Source: an uncultured Collinsella sp.
GTDB lineage: Bacteria > Actinomycetota > Coriobacteriia > Coriobacteriales > Coriobacteriaceae
Reading direction: 5' to 3'
Assembly: GCA_958348225.1 (NCBI GenBank)
Contig: CATVYG010000006.1
Span: 5,243 to 69,242, forward strand
Length of the DNA stretch: 64,000 nt
The notes under the pieces were generated by a model, which worked only from the letters and a program-made list of their open reading frames with translations, did no database searches and was not told the DNA's origin. Position numbers and translations under genes: made by a program. Shown here piece after piece: positions 43,178 through 52,249 of this stretch (position 1 is its first letter; each line of letters opens with the position of its first letter).

Positions 43178-44305
43178 CTAGCTCGCGTTGGTGATATCAG
43201 AAGTTAACGGGGCCTTTCCCAGCACCAGGATGTTCTCGGGCGTGCCGCGAAGCTCGGTGTTGGTGGGAACCACGTTGTTCTTGTCCAGAATGGCATTCTC
43301 GACGCGGGCGCCGCTCTTGATGACGCAGCTCTGGTTGATGATCGAGTTGGTCACCGAGGCGCCTTCCTCAACCACAACGCCGCGCGACAGGATCGAGTTG
43401 CGCACGGTACCCTTGATGATGCAGCCGGCCGAGATGATCGAGTTGCAGGCGTGGCTGCCGGTCGCGTAACGCGAAGGCGGCACGTCGTGGGCCTTGGTCA
43501 GGATCGGACGCTCGGGGTCGAAGAGCTGGTCGGCCACGGTCTGGTCGAGCAGGTCCATACTGCGACGATACAGCGACTTCTCGCTAAACACGCCCACGAC
43601 CTCGCCCTTGTACTCATAGCTGCACACGTCGATGTTGCCAAAGTCGCCCTGGAGTGCCTCGAGCAGGTCCAGATAGTCGGCGGCCTGGTAGTGGTCGATG
43701 ATCTCGAGCAGCGTCTCGCGGTTGACGATGCAGCAGTCCATAGAGGCGTTGTCGCCGTACACGACGCCGGCGCTCACGCCCGTCAGGCGACCGTTCTCGT
43801 TAATCTCGAGCTTGGTCTCGTCATCGACGTTGCGCGTGGCCTTGCAGTACACCACGGTCATCTGGGCACCGGAGTTCTCGTGCGCCTCGATGATGGTGTT
43901 GAGGTCCATGTTAAAGATGATGTTGGTGCCCATCATCACGACATAGGGCTTCTCCGAGCGCTGGAACAGCGTCTTGTTGGAAATGATGTCGCGCAGCAGG
44001 AAGCGCATGCCGCCCTTGGTGGTGCCATACGCGTTGCCGGGCACCATGAACAGGCCGCCCTTCTTGCGGTCCAGGCCCCAGTCCTTGCCAGAGCCCACGT
44101 GGTCGATCAACGAACGGTAGTTGCCCGGCATGACGACGCCGACGGTCTTGATGCCGGCATTCATCATGTTAGACAGCGGGAAGTCGATCAGGCGGTAGCG
44201 GCCCAAAAACGGAACGGACGCGATGGGGCGATCCTTGAGCAGCACGCTGCCGTAGGTCGAAGAGTAGTTAGCGGTGATATAACCGATGGCCTTGCGATTG
44301 ATCAT
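43178..44305 (-). CDS. glgD: ADP-glucose pyrophosphorylase regulatory-type subunit
   Basis: A GlgC paralogue of 375 residues that in Gram-positive bacteria forms a hetero-oligomer with GlgC. Visible are the nucleotidyltransferase-like start INRKAIGYITANYSSTYGSVLLKDRPIASVPFLGRYRLIDFPLSNMMNAGI, which lacks the GGxGxRL loop of active enzymes, and a C-terminal left-handed beta-helix of hexapeptide repeats (NSIISAGCIIKGTVRNSILSRGVVVEEGA). The start at 44305 lies 4 bases after glgC; the longer frame overlaps glgC and is not conserved. Confidence 0.92.
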   Translation of the reverse strand: MINRKAIGYITANYSSTYGSVLLKDRPIASVPFLGRYRLIDFPLSNMMNAGIKTVGVVMPGNYRSLIDHVGSGKDWGLDRKKGGLFMVPGNAYGTTKGGMRFLLRDIISNKTLFQRSEKPYVVMMGTNIIFNMDLNTIIEAHENSGAQMTVVYCKATRNVDDETKLEINENGRLTGVSAGVVYGDNASMDCCIVNRETLLEIIDHYQAADYLDLLEALQGDFGNIDVCSYEYKGEVVGVFSEKSLYRRSMDLLDQTVADQLFDPERPILTKAHDVPPSRYATGSHACNSIISAGCIIKGTVRNSILSRGVVVEEGASVTNSIINQSCVIKSGARVENAILDKNNVVPTNTELRGTPENILVLGKAPLTSDITNAS

Positions 44306-44309
44306 CGGA

Positions 44310-45458
44310 TCATTCCCCCTTCCCGATAACGACGTCATTTCCAACGACGGCCGTATCCTTGGTGGTATCGACAGAGCCGAGCTTCACGCCCTCTTCGACC
44401 GTGGAGTTCTCGCCCAAAATAGCGCGGCAGATGTGCGCGCCGCTCTTAACGTGCGCACCCGGCAGCAGCACGGAGTCCTCGACCACGGCGCGCTCCTCGA
44501 TGATGACATCGGTCGAAAGGATCGAGTGGCGAGCGGTGCCGTAGATCTTGCAGCCGTTGGAGACCAGGCAGTCGTCCAGGCGGCCGTCCGGGCCAATGTA
44601 GTGCGGCGGACGCGTGGTGATGTTGGACATGATGGGGAAGTGCTTGTCAAACAGATCGAACTCGGGGTTGTTGCCCAGCAGGTCCATCGAGGTCTCGTGG
44701 AAGCTGGCGATGGTGCCAACATCCTTCCAAAAGCCGTGGAACTCGTAGCTGTACAGGCGCTTGTTCTCACCGAGCAGCTTGGGGATGATGTCCTTGCCAA
44801 AGTCGTGGCTCGAGCGCTGGTCCAGAGCATCCTCCTCGAGCGCCTTGATCAGCACGTCGGCCGAGAAGATGTAGATGCCCATGGACGCGAGGTTCGAATC
44901 GGGCTTATCGGGCTTCTCGGTGAACTTGGTGATGCGGCCGTCCTCGGGGTCGGTGGTCAGGATGCCAAAGCGGCTGGCCTCCTCCCACGGCACGGGCATA
45001 ACGCTCACCGTGAGGTCGGCGTTGTTCTCAATGTGCGTCTTGAGCATCTTGCGGTAATCCATGCGATACAGGTGATCGCCCGAAAGAATCAGGACGTACT
45101 TGGGGTCGTTGGCCTTGATGTAGTCCAGATTCTGCGTGATGGCGTCGGCCGTGCCCGCATACCAGGCGCCGCCGGTCTGCGTCTCGTACGGCGGCAGGAT
45201 CGACACGCCGCCGTCGCGGCTGTCCAGATCCCACGCCTCGCCGGAGCCCACGTAGGCATGCAGCAGGTAGGGTCGATACTGCGTCAGAACACCCACCGTG
45301 TCGATGCCCGAGTTGGAGCAGTTGGAGAGCGAAAAGTCGATAATGCGGAACTTGCCACCAAAGCTAACCGCCGGCTTAGCGATCTTTTGGGTGAGTGCCC
45401 CCAATCGGCTGCCCTGTCCTCCTGCGAGGAGCATCGCGATGCATTCTTTCTTACTCAT
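44310..45458 (-). CDS. glgC: Glucose-1-phosphate adenylyltransferase
   Basis: Makes ADP-glucose, the committed step of glycogen synthesis. The 382 residues begin CIAMLLAGGQGSRLGALT (nucleotide loop), then AKPAVSFGGKFRIIDFSLSNCSNSGI, the glucose-1-phosphate site FTEKPDKPDSNLASMGIYIF, GFWKDVGTI, and a C-terminal beta-helix (NGCKIYGTARHSILSTDVII). ATG 45458 has a GAAGGAG site. A 9-bp hairpin separates it from glgP upstream. Confidence 0.95.
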   Translation of the reverse strand: MSKKECIAMLLAGGQGSRLGALTQKIAKPAVSFGGKFRIIDFSLSNCSNSGIDTVGVLTQYRPYLLHAYVGSGEAWDLDSRDGGVSILPPYETQTGGAWYAGTADAITQNLDYIKANDPKYVLILSGDHLYRMDYRKMLKTHIENNADLTVSVMPVPWEEASRFGILTTDPEDGRITKFTEKPDKPDSNLASMGIYIFSADVLIKALEEDALDQRSSHDFGKDIIPKLLGENKRLYSYEFHGFWKDVGTIASFHETSMDLLGNNPEFDLFDKHFPIMSNITTRPPHYIGPDGRLDDCLVSNGCKIYGTARHSILSTDVIIEERAVVEDSVLLPGAHVKSGAHICRAILGENSTVEEGVKLGSVDTTKDTAVVGNDVVIGKGE

Positions 45459-45498
45459 CGATTTCTCCTTCTGTCATCGATGTTCCTAAACCCATTAG

Positions 45499-45529
45499 CG
45501 ACGGGCGCGGCGCAACGTCACGCCCGTCG
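45499..45529 (-). other. Intercistronic hairpin between glgP and glgC
   Basis: cgacgggcg (45499-45507) and cgcccgtcg (45521-45529) form a perfect 9-bp stem without a T-run in the 107-base gap. It could adjust relative mRNA levels of glgP and glgC. Confidence 0.45.
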
Positions 45530-45565
45530 AGTAATGCCGTGCTGGCATAGGGGAGCTCGCGGCCT

Positions 45566-47992
45566 TTACGCGTGCCAGATCTCGTCGCGGTACTCCCGAA
45601 TGGTGCGGTCGCTTGAGAACCAGCCCGAGGAGGCGGTGTTGAGCAGCGCCTTGCGGTTCCAGGTCTCCTGGTCGCCGTAGCTGCCCGTGAGCTTTTCCCA
45701 TGCATCGACGTAGCTGCGGAAGTCGGCCATGACAAGGTCGGGGTCGTTATTGTTCATGAGCTCGTTGTAGATGCTCTCGAAGTTGCCCGAAAGACCCGCA
45801 AAGGTGTTGTCCTTGAGCTCGTCCATCACGCGGCCCAGGCGCTCGCGGTCGCCATTGAGGGTATCCCACGCAAAGTAGCTGTTGGATGCCCAGAGCTGCT
45901 CGACCTCGGGGGCGGTCAGGCCAAAGATGGCCTCGTTCTCACGGCCGGCCAGGTCGGCGATCTCGATGTTGGCGCCGTCGAGGGTGCCCAGCGTAATGGC
46001 GCCGTTCATCATGAGCTTCATGTTGGACGTGCCCGAGGCCTCCTTGCCGGCCGTGGAGATCTGCTCCGAGATCTCGGCGGCAGGGTAGATGAGCTGGGCG
46101 TTACTTACGCGGAAGTTAGGGATGAAGCAGACCTTCATGACCTCGTTGACGCGCGGGTCGTTGTTGATGACGTCGGCCACGGAGTTAATGAGGCGGATGG
46201 TCTCCTTGGCGAAGGTGTAGCTCGAGGCAGCCTTGCCGCTAAAGATGAAGGTCGTCGGCGTCACGTGGAAGTTGGGGTCGGCGATGCGACGGTTGTAGAC
46301 GTCCATCACCTTCATGATGTTCATAAGCTGACGCTTGTAGGCGTGGAAGCGCTTCACCTGAACATCGAAGACGGTGTTGGGGTCAATGACCAGACCGGTC
46401 TCGGCCTTAACGTAGGCGGCCAGACGCTCCTTGTTGGCGCGCTTGGAGGCACCCACGGCCTTCAGGAACTCGCTGTCGTCCTTAAACTCCTTGAGCTTCT
46501 CAAGCTCAAAGGCGTCCTTGAGCCAGCCGTCGCCAATGGCCTCGGTCACGAGCTTGGCATAGGTGGGGTTGGCCTCGGCAAAGAAGCGACGGTGCGAGAT
46601 GCCGTTGGTCTTGTTGTTGAACTTCTCGGGCGTCAGGGCATAGAAGTCCTTGAGCACGATGTTCTTGATGATGTCGGAGTGGATCTTGGCCACGCCGTTG
46701 ACGCTGTGGCTGCAGATCACGGACAGGTTGGCCATGCGAATCTCGCCGTCCCACAGAATGGCGGTCTGGCGCAGACGCTCCTGCCAGCCCTCCTGCGTGG
46801 TGTCGAACGACTCGTGCCAACGACGACTGATCTCGTCGATGATCTGGTACACGCGGGGGAGCAGCTTGGAGAACGTGCCGATGGGCCACTTCTCCAGAGC
46901 CTCGGGCAGGATGGTGTGGTTGGTGTAGCTCACGACCTGCGTCACGATGTTCCAGGCGTCGTCCCACTCGAGCTTTTTCTCGTCGATGAGGATACGCATG
47001 AGCTCGGGGCCGCACATGGCGGGGTGGGTATCGTTGGTGTGGATGGCCACAAACTGCGGCAGCAGCTCCCAGTTCGCGCCGTGCTCCTTCTCAAAGGTGT
47101 CGAGCAGGCTGTAGATGCCGGCCGAGACAAACAGGTACTCCTGCTTCAGGCGCAGCAGACGACCGTGCTCGCCGGCGTCGTTGGGGTAGAGGATGGCGCT
47201 GATGGCCTCGGCCTCGGCGCGCTCGGCATCGGCCAGGGCGTAGTCGCCGCGGTTGAAGGCCTCCAGATCGAAGTGCTCCTCGACCGGCTCGGCGGCCCAG
47301 ACGCGCAGCTTGTTGACGGTCTCGCCGGCATAGCCCACAACGGGGATGTCATATGGGACGGCCAGGATGTCCTGCGTGTCCACCGTGCGGTAGAACGTGC
47401 GGCCGTTCTCCTCAAAGCCCTCGACGTGGCCACCAAACTTAATGGTCACGGCCTTGTCCTGGCGGCGGACCTCCCAGGGATAGCCGTGGGTGAGCCACTC
47501 GTCGGTGGCCTCGACCTGGCTGCCGTTGACGATCTCCTGCTTAAACAGGCCGTAACGGTAGCGCATGCCGTTGCCGTAGCCGGCGATGCCCTCGGCTGCC
47601 ATGGAATCCAGGAAGCATGCGGCCAGTCGGCCCAGGCCACCGTTGCCCAGTGCCGGATCGGGCTCCTGGTTCTCGATGACGGAAAGGTCAAAGCCCATGT
47701 CGTCGAGCGCCTCGGCGACCATATCGCGCACGCCAAAGTTGAGCAGGTAGTTGTCGAGCAGGCGGCCGATCAAAAACTCGATCGAGAAGTAGTACACGCG
47801 CTTCTTGCCCTCGGCGGTGGCGCGGGCGTCGCTCTTGGTGGCAACGGTGCGGGCTTTCTCGGCCACGAGCTTGGCCAGGGCGTTAAAGCGATCGAGGTCG
47901 CTGGCGGCCTCGACGCTCTTGCCGCTGATGCTCATGACGGCATCGCGATAGAGCTCGGTAAATTCCTGCTTGTTGTCGAAGATCTTATTCAT
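45566..47992 (-). CDS. glgP: Glycogen phosphorylase
   Basis: PLP-dependent phosphorolysis of alpha-1,4-glucan to glucose 1-phosphate. The 808 residues match the family length, with YYFSIEFLIGRLL, DPALGNGGLGRLAACFLDS, HTNDTHPA, KRFHAYKRQLMN and the PLP-lysine segment EASGTSNMKLMMNGAITLGTLDGANIEI. It lies between glgB and glgC, so synthesis and breakdown genes share one operon. ATG 47992 has a GAAAGGAA site. Confidence 0.96.
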   Translation of the reverse strand: MNKIFDNKQEFTELYRDAVMSISGKSVEAASDLDRFNALAKLVAEKARTVATKSDARATAEGKKRVYYFSIEFLIGRLLDNYLLNFGVRDMVAEALDDMGFDLSVIENQEPDPALGNGGLGRLAACFLDSMAAEGIAGYGNGMRYRYGLFKQEIVNGSQVEATDEWLTHGYPWEVRRQDKAVTIKFGGHVEGFEENGRTFYRTVDTQDILAVPYDIPVVGYAGETVNKLRVWAAEPVEEHFDLEAFNRGDYALADAERAEAEAISAILYPNDAGEHGRLLRLKQEYLFVSAGIYSLLDTFEKEHGANWELLPQFVAIHTNDTHPAMCGPELMRILIDEKKLEWDDAWNIVTQVVSYTNHTILPEALEKWPIGTFSKLLPRVYQIIDEISRRWHESFDTTQEGWQERLRQTAILWDGEIRMANLSVICSHSVNGVAKIHSDIIKNIVLKDFYALTPEKFNNKTNGISHRRFFAEANPTYAKLVTEAIGDGWLKDAFELEKLKEFKDDSEFLKAVGASKRANKERLAAYVKAETGLVIDPNTVFDVQVKRFHAYKRQLMNIMKVMDVYNRRIADPNFHVTPTTFIFSGKAASSYTFAKETIRLINSVADVINNDPRVNEVMKVCFIPNFRVSNAQLIYPAAEISEQISTAGKEASGTSNMKLMMNGAITLGTLDGANIEIADLAGRENEAIFGLTAPEVEQLWASNSYFAWDTLNGDRERLGRVMDELKDNTFAGLSGNFESIYNELMNNNDPDLVMADFRSYVDAWEKLTGSYGDQETWNRKALLNTASSGWFSSDRTIREYRDEIWHA

Positions 47993-48086
47993 ACGTTCCT
48001 TTCCCCCGGGGATGTTTCTCCCGGAACGGTTATGACATGTATCCTACGCCCCCGCGGGGCGGGTAATTACAGTGGTAACGCCTTTG

Positions 48087-50348
48087 TTACGCTTTCTTGG
48101 CAGGAGCCTTAACAGCAGCTGCCTTGGCCTTGGGAGCAGCCTTTTTGGTGGCTGCCTTCTTGGCCGTGGTGGACTTGGCCGAAGCCTTGGCAGCGGGCTT
48201 GGCAGCCTTCGCCTTGGCCGGAGCCTTCTTAGCAGCCGCGGCCTTGGGCTTCACGGTAGACGAGCGCTTGCGCATAGCCTTCTTGGGCTTCTCGACCACG
48301 GGCGGCTTGTAGCTGCTGGGACCGCGGCGCTTAAGCACCACGCCTGCCAGGCCGGGCACCTTTATCTCAATGGAGTCCATCTGCCCGTTCCAGGGATAGG
48401 GCTCGCTCGAGCAGGTGTAGGGCTCCTCACCGGCGTATCCGCTGCCACCGAACTCGGGACGGTCGGAATCAAAGATGACCTCCCAGTCACCCTCGCGCGG
48501 CACGCCCACGCGGAAGCTCTCGTAGCTCGCCGGGTCAAAGTTGATCAGAATCACCAGGTCGTCATCGACGTCCTCGCCCTGACGCACAAAGCTCACGATG
48601 GACTGCTTGGAGTTATCCGCGTCGATCCAGGTAAAGCCGTCGTCGGTGTAGCCGCGCTCGTACAGGGCGGGCTCGGCGGTGTACAGGTGGTTGAGCGCCT
48701 TGATAAACGCCTGATGATGACGATGGGTCTCGTATTCCTCGGTCAGGAACCACTGGATGGACTCGTAGTAGCGCCACTCAATAAACTGGCCGATCTCGTT
48801 GCCCATAAAGTTGAGCTTGGCACCGGGATGCGTCATCTGGTAGAAAGCCAGCGTGCGCAGGCCGGCAAACTGGCGCCACCAGTCGCCCGGCATGCGGCCG
48901 ATGAGCGAGCACTTGCCGTGCACGACCTCGTCGTGGCTCAGCGGGCAGATAAAGTTCTCGGTAAAGGCATACATGATGGAGAACGTGAGCAGCCCGTGGT
49001 TGCCGGGGCGCCACGGAAAATCGGTCTGCATGTAGTGCAGGGTATCGTTCATCCAGCCCATGTCCCACTTGTAGTGGAAGCCCAGGCCGCCGTCCTGCGG
49101 CGGGTAGGTCACGAGCGGCCACGCGGTGGACTCCTCGGCCATCATCATCACGTCGGGGAAGTGAGCCTCAACGGCGCAGTTGACCTGGCGAATGAACGCG
49201 CTGGCGTCCAGGTCCTCCTCGGTACCGTACTTGTTGAACTTCTTTTGACCCGGATCGTCGATGCCAAAGTTGAGGTACAGCATACTGGACACGCCGTCCA
49301 TGCGAATGCCGTCAACGTGGAAGTTCTCGAGCCAGTACAGCACGTTGGAGACCAGGAAGGAGCGGACCTCGCCGCGAGCGAAGTCAAACTTGTGCGTGCC
49401 CCAGTTGGGGTGAATCTCGTGCTCAAACAGCATGTGGCCGTTAAAGGTGGCAAGGCCGTGGGAGTCGGCACAAAAGCCGCCGGGCACCCAATCCATGATC
49501 ACGCCGATGCCCGCCTCGTGGCACGCGTCGATAAAGTGCATGAGCTGCTGCGGGTTGCCGTAGCGCGACGTGGCGGCAAAGTAGCCGGTCGTCTGGTAGC
49601 CCCAGGAGCCATCGAATGGGTGCTCCATAAGCGGCATGACCTCGATATGCGTATAGCCCATGTCGCGCACGTAGTCCACAAGCTCCACCGACAGGTCGTC
49701 GTAGGTGTAGAACTCGCCGCGCTGCGCGGGGAAGGGATCCATGGGACCGGGGTAGTTGCCGTACTCGTCCGGCTCGCCCTGTGGCGCGTCGCCGTGGCGC
49801 TTCCACGAGCCAATATGCACCTCGTAGATGTTGAGCGGCTGCGACATGTGGTTGTGGCCGGCGCGGCGCTTGAGCCACGCGGCGTCGTTCCACTTGTAGC
49901 CATCCAGGGTCCACAGCACGCTGGCAGTACCCGGAGGGCACTCGGCCTTAAAGGCGTACGGATCGGCCTTGTAGAGCTTTTCGCCCTCGTTGGTCTCGAT
50001 GAGATATTTATAGAGCTGGCCCTGCTCGGCGCCAGGAATAAAACCTTCCCAGATAGCGCTCGTATGCACGGGCACCAGCGGGTTGGCTTGTTCATCCCAA
50101 TTGTTGAATTCACCGATAACGTGGACGCTCTTGACGTCGGGCGCCCAAACGCAAAAGCGCCAGCCGCGCGTACGGTTCTGCGTGTCGGGATGCGCGCCCA
50201 TCTTTTCCCAGCTGCGCTCCCACATTCCAATGCCAAACAGGTAGACATCGTCCTTGGAGAGCTCCGGTGCGTGCGGAGCCGGTTTGCGGGTTGCGGGCTT
50301 TTTAGCCGTTGGCTTTAGCTTTGTATCGCTCACGTTTGATCCCATCAT
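48087..50348 (-). CDS. glgB: 1,4-alpha-glucan branching enzyme with Lys/Ala-rich C-terminal tail
   Basis: Introduces alpha-1,6 branches into glycogen. The roughly 750 residues contain a short Lys/Pro/Ala-rich N-terminus (KPTAKKPATRKPAP), a CBM48-like module (FCVWAPDVKSVHVIGEFNNWD), and the GH13 barrel with nucleophile Asp in FHVDGIRMDGVSSML, Glu in MMAEESTAWP and LSHDEVVHGKCSL. After the all-beta C-terminal domain (GLAGVVLKRRG) comes a tail of about 81 residues made mainly of Lys, Ala, Pro and Thr (VKPKAAAAKKAPAKAKAAK), like the GlgA tail. The start is uncertain: ATG 50348 or 50345, or GTG 50333 after GGGATC; a longer TTG frame to 50393 is unlikely. First gene of the glg operon. Confidence 0.93.
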   Translation of the reverse strand: MMGSNVSDTKLKPTAKKPATRKPAPHAPELSKDDVYLFGIGMWERSWEKMGAHPDTQNRTRGWRFCVWAPDVKSVHVIGEFNNWDEQANPLVPVHTSAIWEGFIPGAEQGQLYKYLIETNEGEKLYKADPYAFKAECPPGTASVLWTLDGYKWNDAAWLKRRAGHNHMSQPLNIYEVHIGSWKRHGDAPQGEPDEYGNYPGPMDPFPAQRGEFYTYDDLSVELVDYVRDMGYTHIEVMPLMEHPFDGSWGYQTTGYFAATSRYGNPQQLMHFIDACHEAGIGVIMDWVPGGFCADSHGLATFNGHMLFEHEIHPNWGTHKFDFARGEVRSFLVSNVLYWLENFHVDGIRMDGVSSMLYLNFGIDDPGQKKFNKYGTEEDLDASAFIRQVNCAVEAHFPDVMMMAEESTAWPLVTYPPQDGGLGFHYKWDMGWMNDTLHYMQTDFPWRPGNHGLLTFSIMYAFTENFICPLSHDEVVHGKCSLIGRMPGDWWRQFAGLRTLAFYQMTHPGAKLNFMGNEIGQFIEWRYYESIQWFLTEEYETHRHHQAFIKALNHLYTAEPALYERGYTDDGFTWIDADNSKQSIVSFVRQGEDVDDDLVILINFDPASYESFRVGVPREGDWEVIFDSDRPEFGGSGYAGEEPYTCSSEPYPWNGQMDSIEIKVPGLAGVVLKRRGPSSYKPPVVEKPKKAMRKRSSTVKPKAAAAKKAPAKAKAAKPAAKASAKSTTAKKAATKKAAPKAKAAAVKAPAKKA

Positions 50349-50679
50349 GACGCGGCAGCGTGTTGCCTTGGTGACTAGATGCGAAAGGTCCAAGGCTGCA
50401 CGAATCGAAGGGACGGCGAAGTTTCTGTGATTCGTTCCACCTCGCGTGCTCGGTGGAACTTTCGGCAGAAACTACGATAACACCTGTGCGTTAGTTTTAT
50501 GGACGAAAGCGGATTTGCGGGGGCGTTTAATCGGTAAGCGACATGTTTATACCACTGGCAGAATTGCCGTGGTAAAACTCTTGACAGTTTTACCAATTAG
50601 GGTTTCAAAAATGTTAGGCTGACGTTTGGTAAAACGTTTTTAGCAGGTTGTTTACCATTTGACATCGAAAGGTACGTTT
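50349..50679. promoter_or_regulatory. Shared regulatory region between divergent glgB and HAD phosphatase genes
   Basis: ggtaaaac (50571-50578) and gttttacc (50587-50594) form a perfect inverted repeat with an 8-base spacer. Further half-sites are tggtaaaacgttttta (50627-50642, with an AAAACGTTTT core as in LacI-family operators) and gtttacc (50650-50656). A plus-strand TTGACA (50581-50586) sits inside the first palindrome. On the minus strand TATAAA (about 50546-50551) may be the glgB -10. An imperfect hairpin in the glgB leader uses agtttctg/cagaaact (50420-50427/50466-50473). Coordinated control by a LacI-type sugar regulator is inferred. Confidence 0.6.
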
Positions 50680-51369
50680 ATGTCCCATACCGCCGCTCCC
50701 AAGGTTGCTTTTATTTTCGATTGCGACGGCACGCTGGTTAATAGCACCCCCGTTTGGGGCTACGCCCAGCCCGAATTATTGCACCGCCACGGAGTTGACG
50801 TAACCGTGGATGACTTTGCCCAATTTGAGCACCTGTCGCTGGAGGACGAGTGCCAGGCCTACCACGACACGTGGGGCATTGGCGCGAATGGCGAGGAGCT
50901 GTATCGCGAGCTGAGCGACATTCTGATCGATGGCTACTCCAAGGTGCCGCCGCGCGAGGGGCTCCTGGCGTTTTTGGAGCAGGCGAAGGCGGCAGGCATT
51001 GCCATGTGCGTTGCCACTTCCACGCCGGCCGAGCTTGTTGGGTCTGCGCTTGCGGGAGCCGGGCTCGACGCTTACATGGAGTTTGTTACCACGACGGGCG
51101 AGGCGGGACGCTCCAAACAGTTCCCCGACGTATACGAGCTGGCGCTGCGCCGTTCTGAGGAGCGCCATGGGCACAAGTTCGAACGCGCATGGGTGTTTGA
51201 GGACGCCGTCTTTGGCCTTAAGAGCTCTGGCACCGCCGGCTTTAAGCGTGTAGGTATTTATGACCCGCACGGCCGTATGAAGCGCGATGATGTGCGCGCC
51301 AACTGCGATATCTTTATCGACAGCTACGAGGAGCTGGATTTGGATCGCGTTCTTGCGTACGAAGGTTAG
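50680..51369 (+). CDS. HAD-superfamily phosphatase (beta-phosphoglucomutase-like)
   Basis: A 229-residue HAD subfamily IA protein. Motif I is FIFDCDGTLVNSTP (nucleophile and acid Asp), motif II is VATSTPAEL, and motifs III-IV are SKQFPDVYELAL and WVFEDAVFGLKSSGTAGFKRVGIYD. The cap region lies at about residues 25-90. Substrate is unknown; the promoter region shared with glgB suggests a sugar phosphate, but this is inference. ATG 50680 follows CGAAAGG; an in-frame ATG at 50659 precedes that site. Confidence 0.88.
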   Translation: MSHTAAPKVAFIFDCDGTLVNSTPVWGYAQPELLHRHGVDVTVDDFAQFEHLSLEDECQAYHDTWGIGANGEELYRELSDILIDGYSKVPPREGLLAFLEQAKAAGIAMCVATSTPAELVGSALAGAGLDAYMEFVTTTGEAGRSKQFPDVYELALRRSEERHGHKFERAWVFEDAVFGLKSSGTAGFKRVGIYDPHGRMKRDDVRANCDIFIDSYEELDLDRVLAYEG

Positions 51370-51378
51370 GCGAGGGCG

Positions 51379-52020
51379 TTGTCCGAGAAAGTATTAATTG
51401 TATGTGGCTCACCGGTAGTGGCGAGCCACGAGCTACTGCGCAAGCTGGCAGGGGAGTGCAACCACGTCGTTGCTGTAGACCGCGGCTTGGACGCCCTGCT
51501 GGGTGCTGGCCTGGGCTGCGACGTATATGTGGGGGATGCCGACACGGTGAGCGACGCGGGCCGAGCGTTGGTCGATGCCGCCACCGACTTTGAAGTTGAG
51601 CGCCATGACCCGTACAAGGACTATACCGATCTAGCTCTGGCGCTCGATTCCGTCCGCCATCGCTGGCCGGGTGCCGAAGTGGTTGCGACCTGCGCCACGG
51701 GCGGCCGTCCCGACATGGCCCTTTCCGTGCTGGGGTTGCTCGCAGGCTACGAGGATGCCCCTATCTGGATCGCCGAGGACAAGGTGGTAGCTCGCATCCT
51801 TCGCGCAGGCGAATCGTGGACCATCGAAGGTGCCGAAGGCAAGACGTTCTCCATCATCGCCATAGCCCCTGGGACGGTGGTAAGCGAACATGGCTTGGAG
51901 TGGGAACTAGATCACAGCCCCCTGGGCTTGTTGGCCGACACGGGCATCAGCAATGTGGTCAGGTCAACAGCCGCGATCCAAGTCCACACCGGCACCGCCA
52001 TCGCTTACCTATACGAGTAA
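51379..52020 (+). CDS. thiN: Thiamine pyrophosphokinase
   Basis: Converts thiamine to thiamine pyrophosphate. The 213 residues have the family layout: VLIVCGSPVVASHELL, VAVDRGLDALLGAGLGCDVYVGDADTVS (GD.DS-like site), YKDYTDLALALD (KD.TD motif), a GGRPDMALSVLGLL segment and a C-terminal beta domain with SPLGLLADTGISNVV. The His of the usual GGR.DH motif is Met here, and GDFDS is GDADT. The TTG start (51379) has a GCGAGGGCG stretch before it; no ATG is available nearby. It follows the HAD gene by 9 bases. Confidence 0.82.
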   Translation: MSEKVLIVCGSPVVASHELLRKLAGECNHVVAVDRGLDALLGAGLGCDVYVGDADTVSDAGRALVDAATDFEVERHDPYKDYTDLALALDSVRHRWPGAEVVATCATGGRPDMALSVLGLLAGYEDAPIWIAEDKVVARILRAGESWTIEGAEGKTFSIIAIAPGTVVSEHGLEWELDHSPLGLLADTGISNVVRSTAAIQVHTGTAIAYLYE

Positions 52021-52088
52021 GGTCTATCGCATCAGGGTTTTATCCCGTCCCAGGAAAACCCGTAAGAAAAAGTTTCAACAAAAACCTC

Positions 52089-52117
52089 TTGCATCCCCGC
52101 AAACATTCCCCTATAGT
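52089..52117 (+). promoter_or_regulatory. Promoter of tRNA-Ala
   Basis: TTGCAT (52089-52094), a 17-base spacer and TATAGT (52112-52117) form a good sigma70-type promoter, ending 13 bases before the tRNA. Confidence 0.75.
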
Positions 52118-52130
52118 ATCTCCCCGTCAC

Positions 52131-52206
52131 GGGGGCGTAGCTCAGCTGGGAGAGCGCTTGACTGGCAGTCAAGAGGTCAGGGGTTCGATTCCCCTCGTCT
52201 CCACCA
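52131..52206 (+). tRNA. tRNA-Ala (anticodon GGC)
   Basis: A 76-base cloverleaf: acceptor GGGGGCG pairing with CGTCTCC (two G-T pairs), D arm AGCTCAGCTGGGAGAGC, anticodon stem CTTGA/TCAAG with loop CTGGCAG giving GGC, T arm with GGTTCGATTCC, and an encoded CCA end. It reads GCC (and possibly GCU) alanine codons. Confidence 0.95.
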
Positions 52207-52216
52207 TCGTGAATGC

Positions 52217-52247
52217 AAAGGCCTTCGGAATTCCGAAGGCCTTTTTT
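52217..52247 (+). terminator. Terminator after tRNA-Ala
   Basis: aaaggccttcgg (52217-52228) pairs with ccgaaggccttt (52233-52244), loop aatt, followed by a T-run. Confidence 0.92.
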
Positions 52248-52249
52248 CA

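Noticed and set aside
46265..48112. 615-codon open frame on the plus strand opposite glgP
   Set aside because: Antisense shadow of a complete glycogen phosphorylase gene; the translation is His/Asp/Val-rich without family motifs.
48072..50318. 748-codon open frame on the plus strand opposite glgB
   Set aside because: It mirrors glgB exactly, has no ribosome-binding site or recognisable domain, and its start is simply the complement of the Lys/Ala tail. GC-rich genes commonly leave such antisense frames open.
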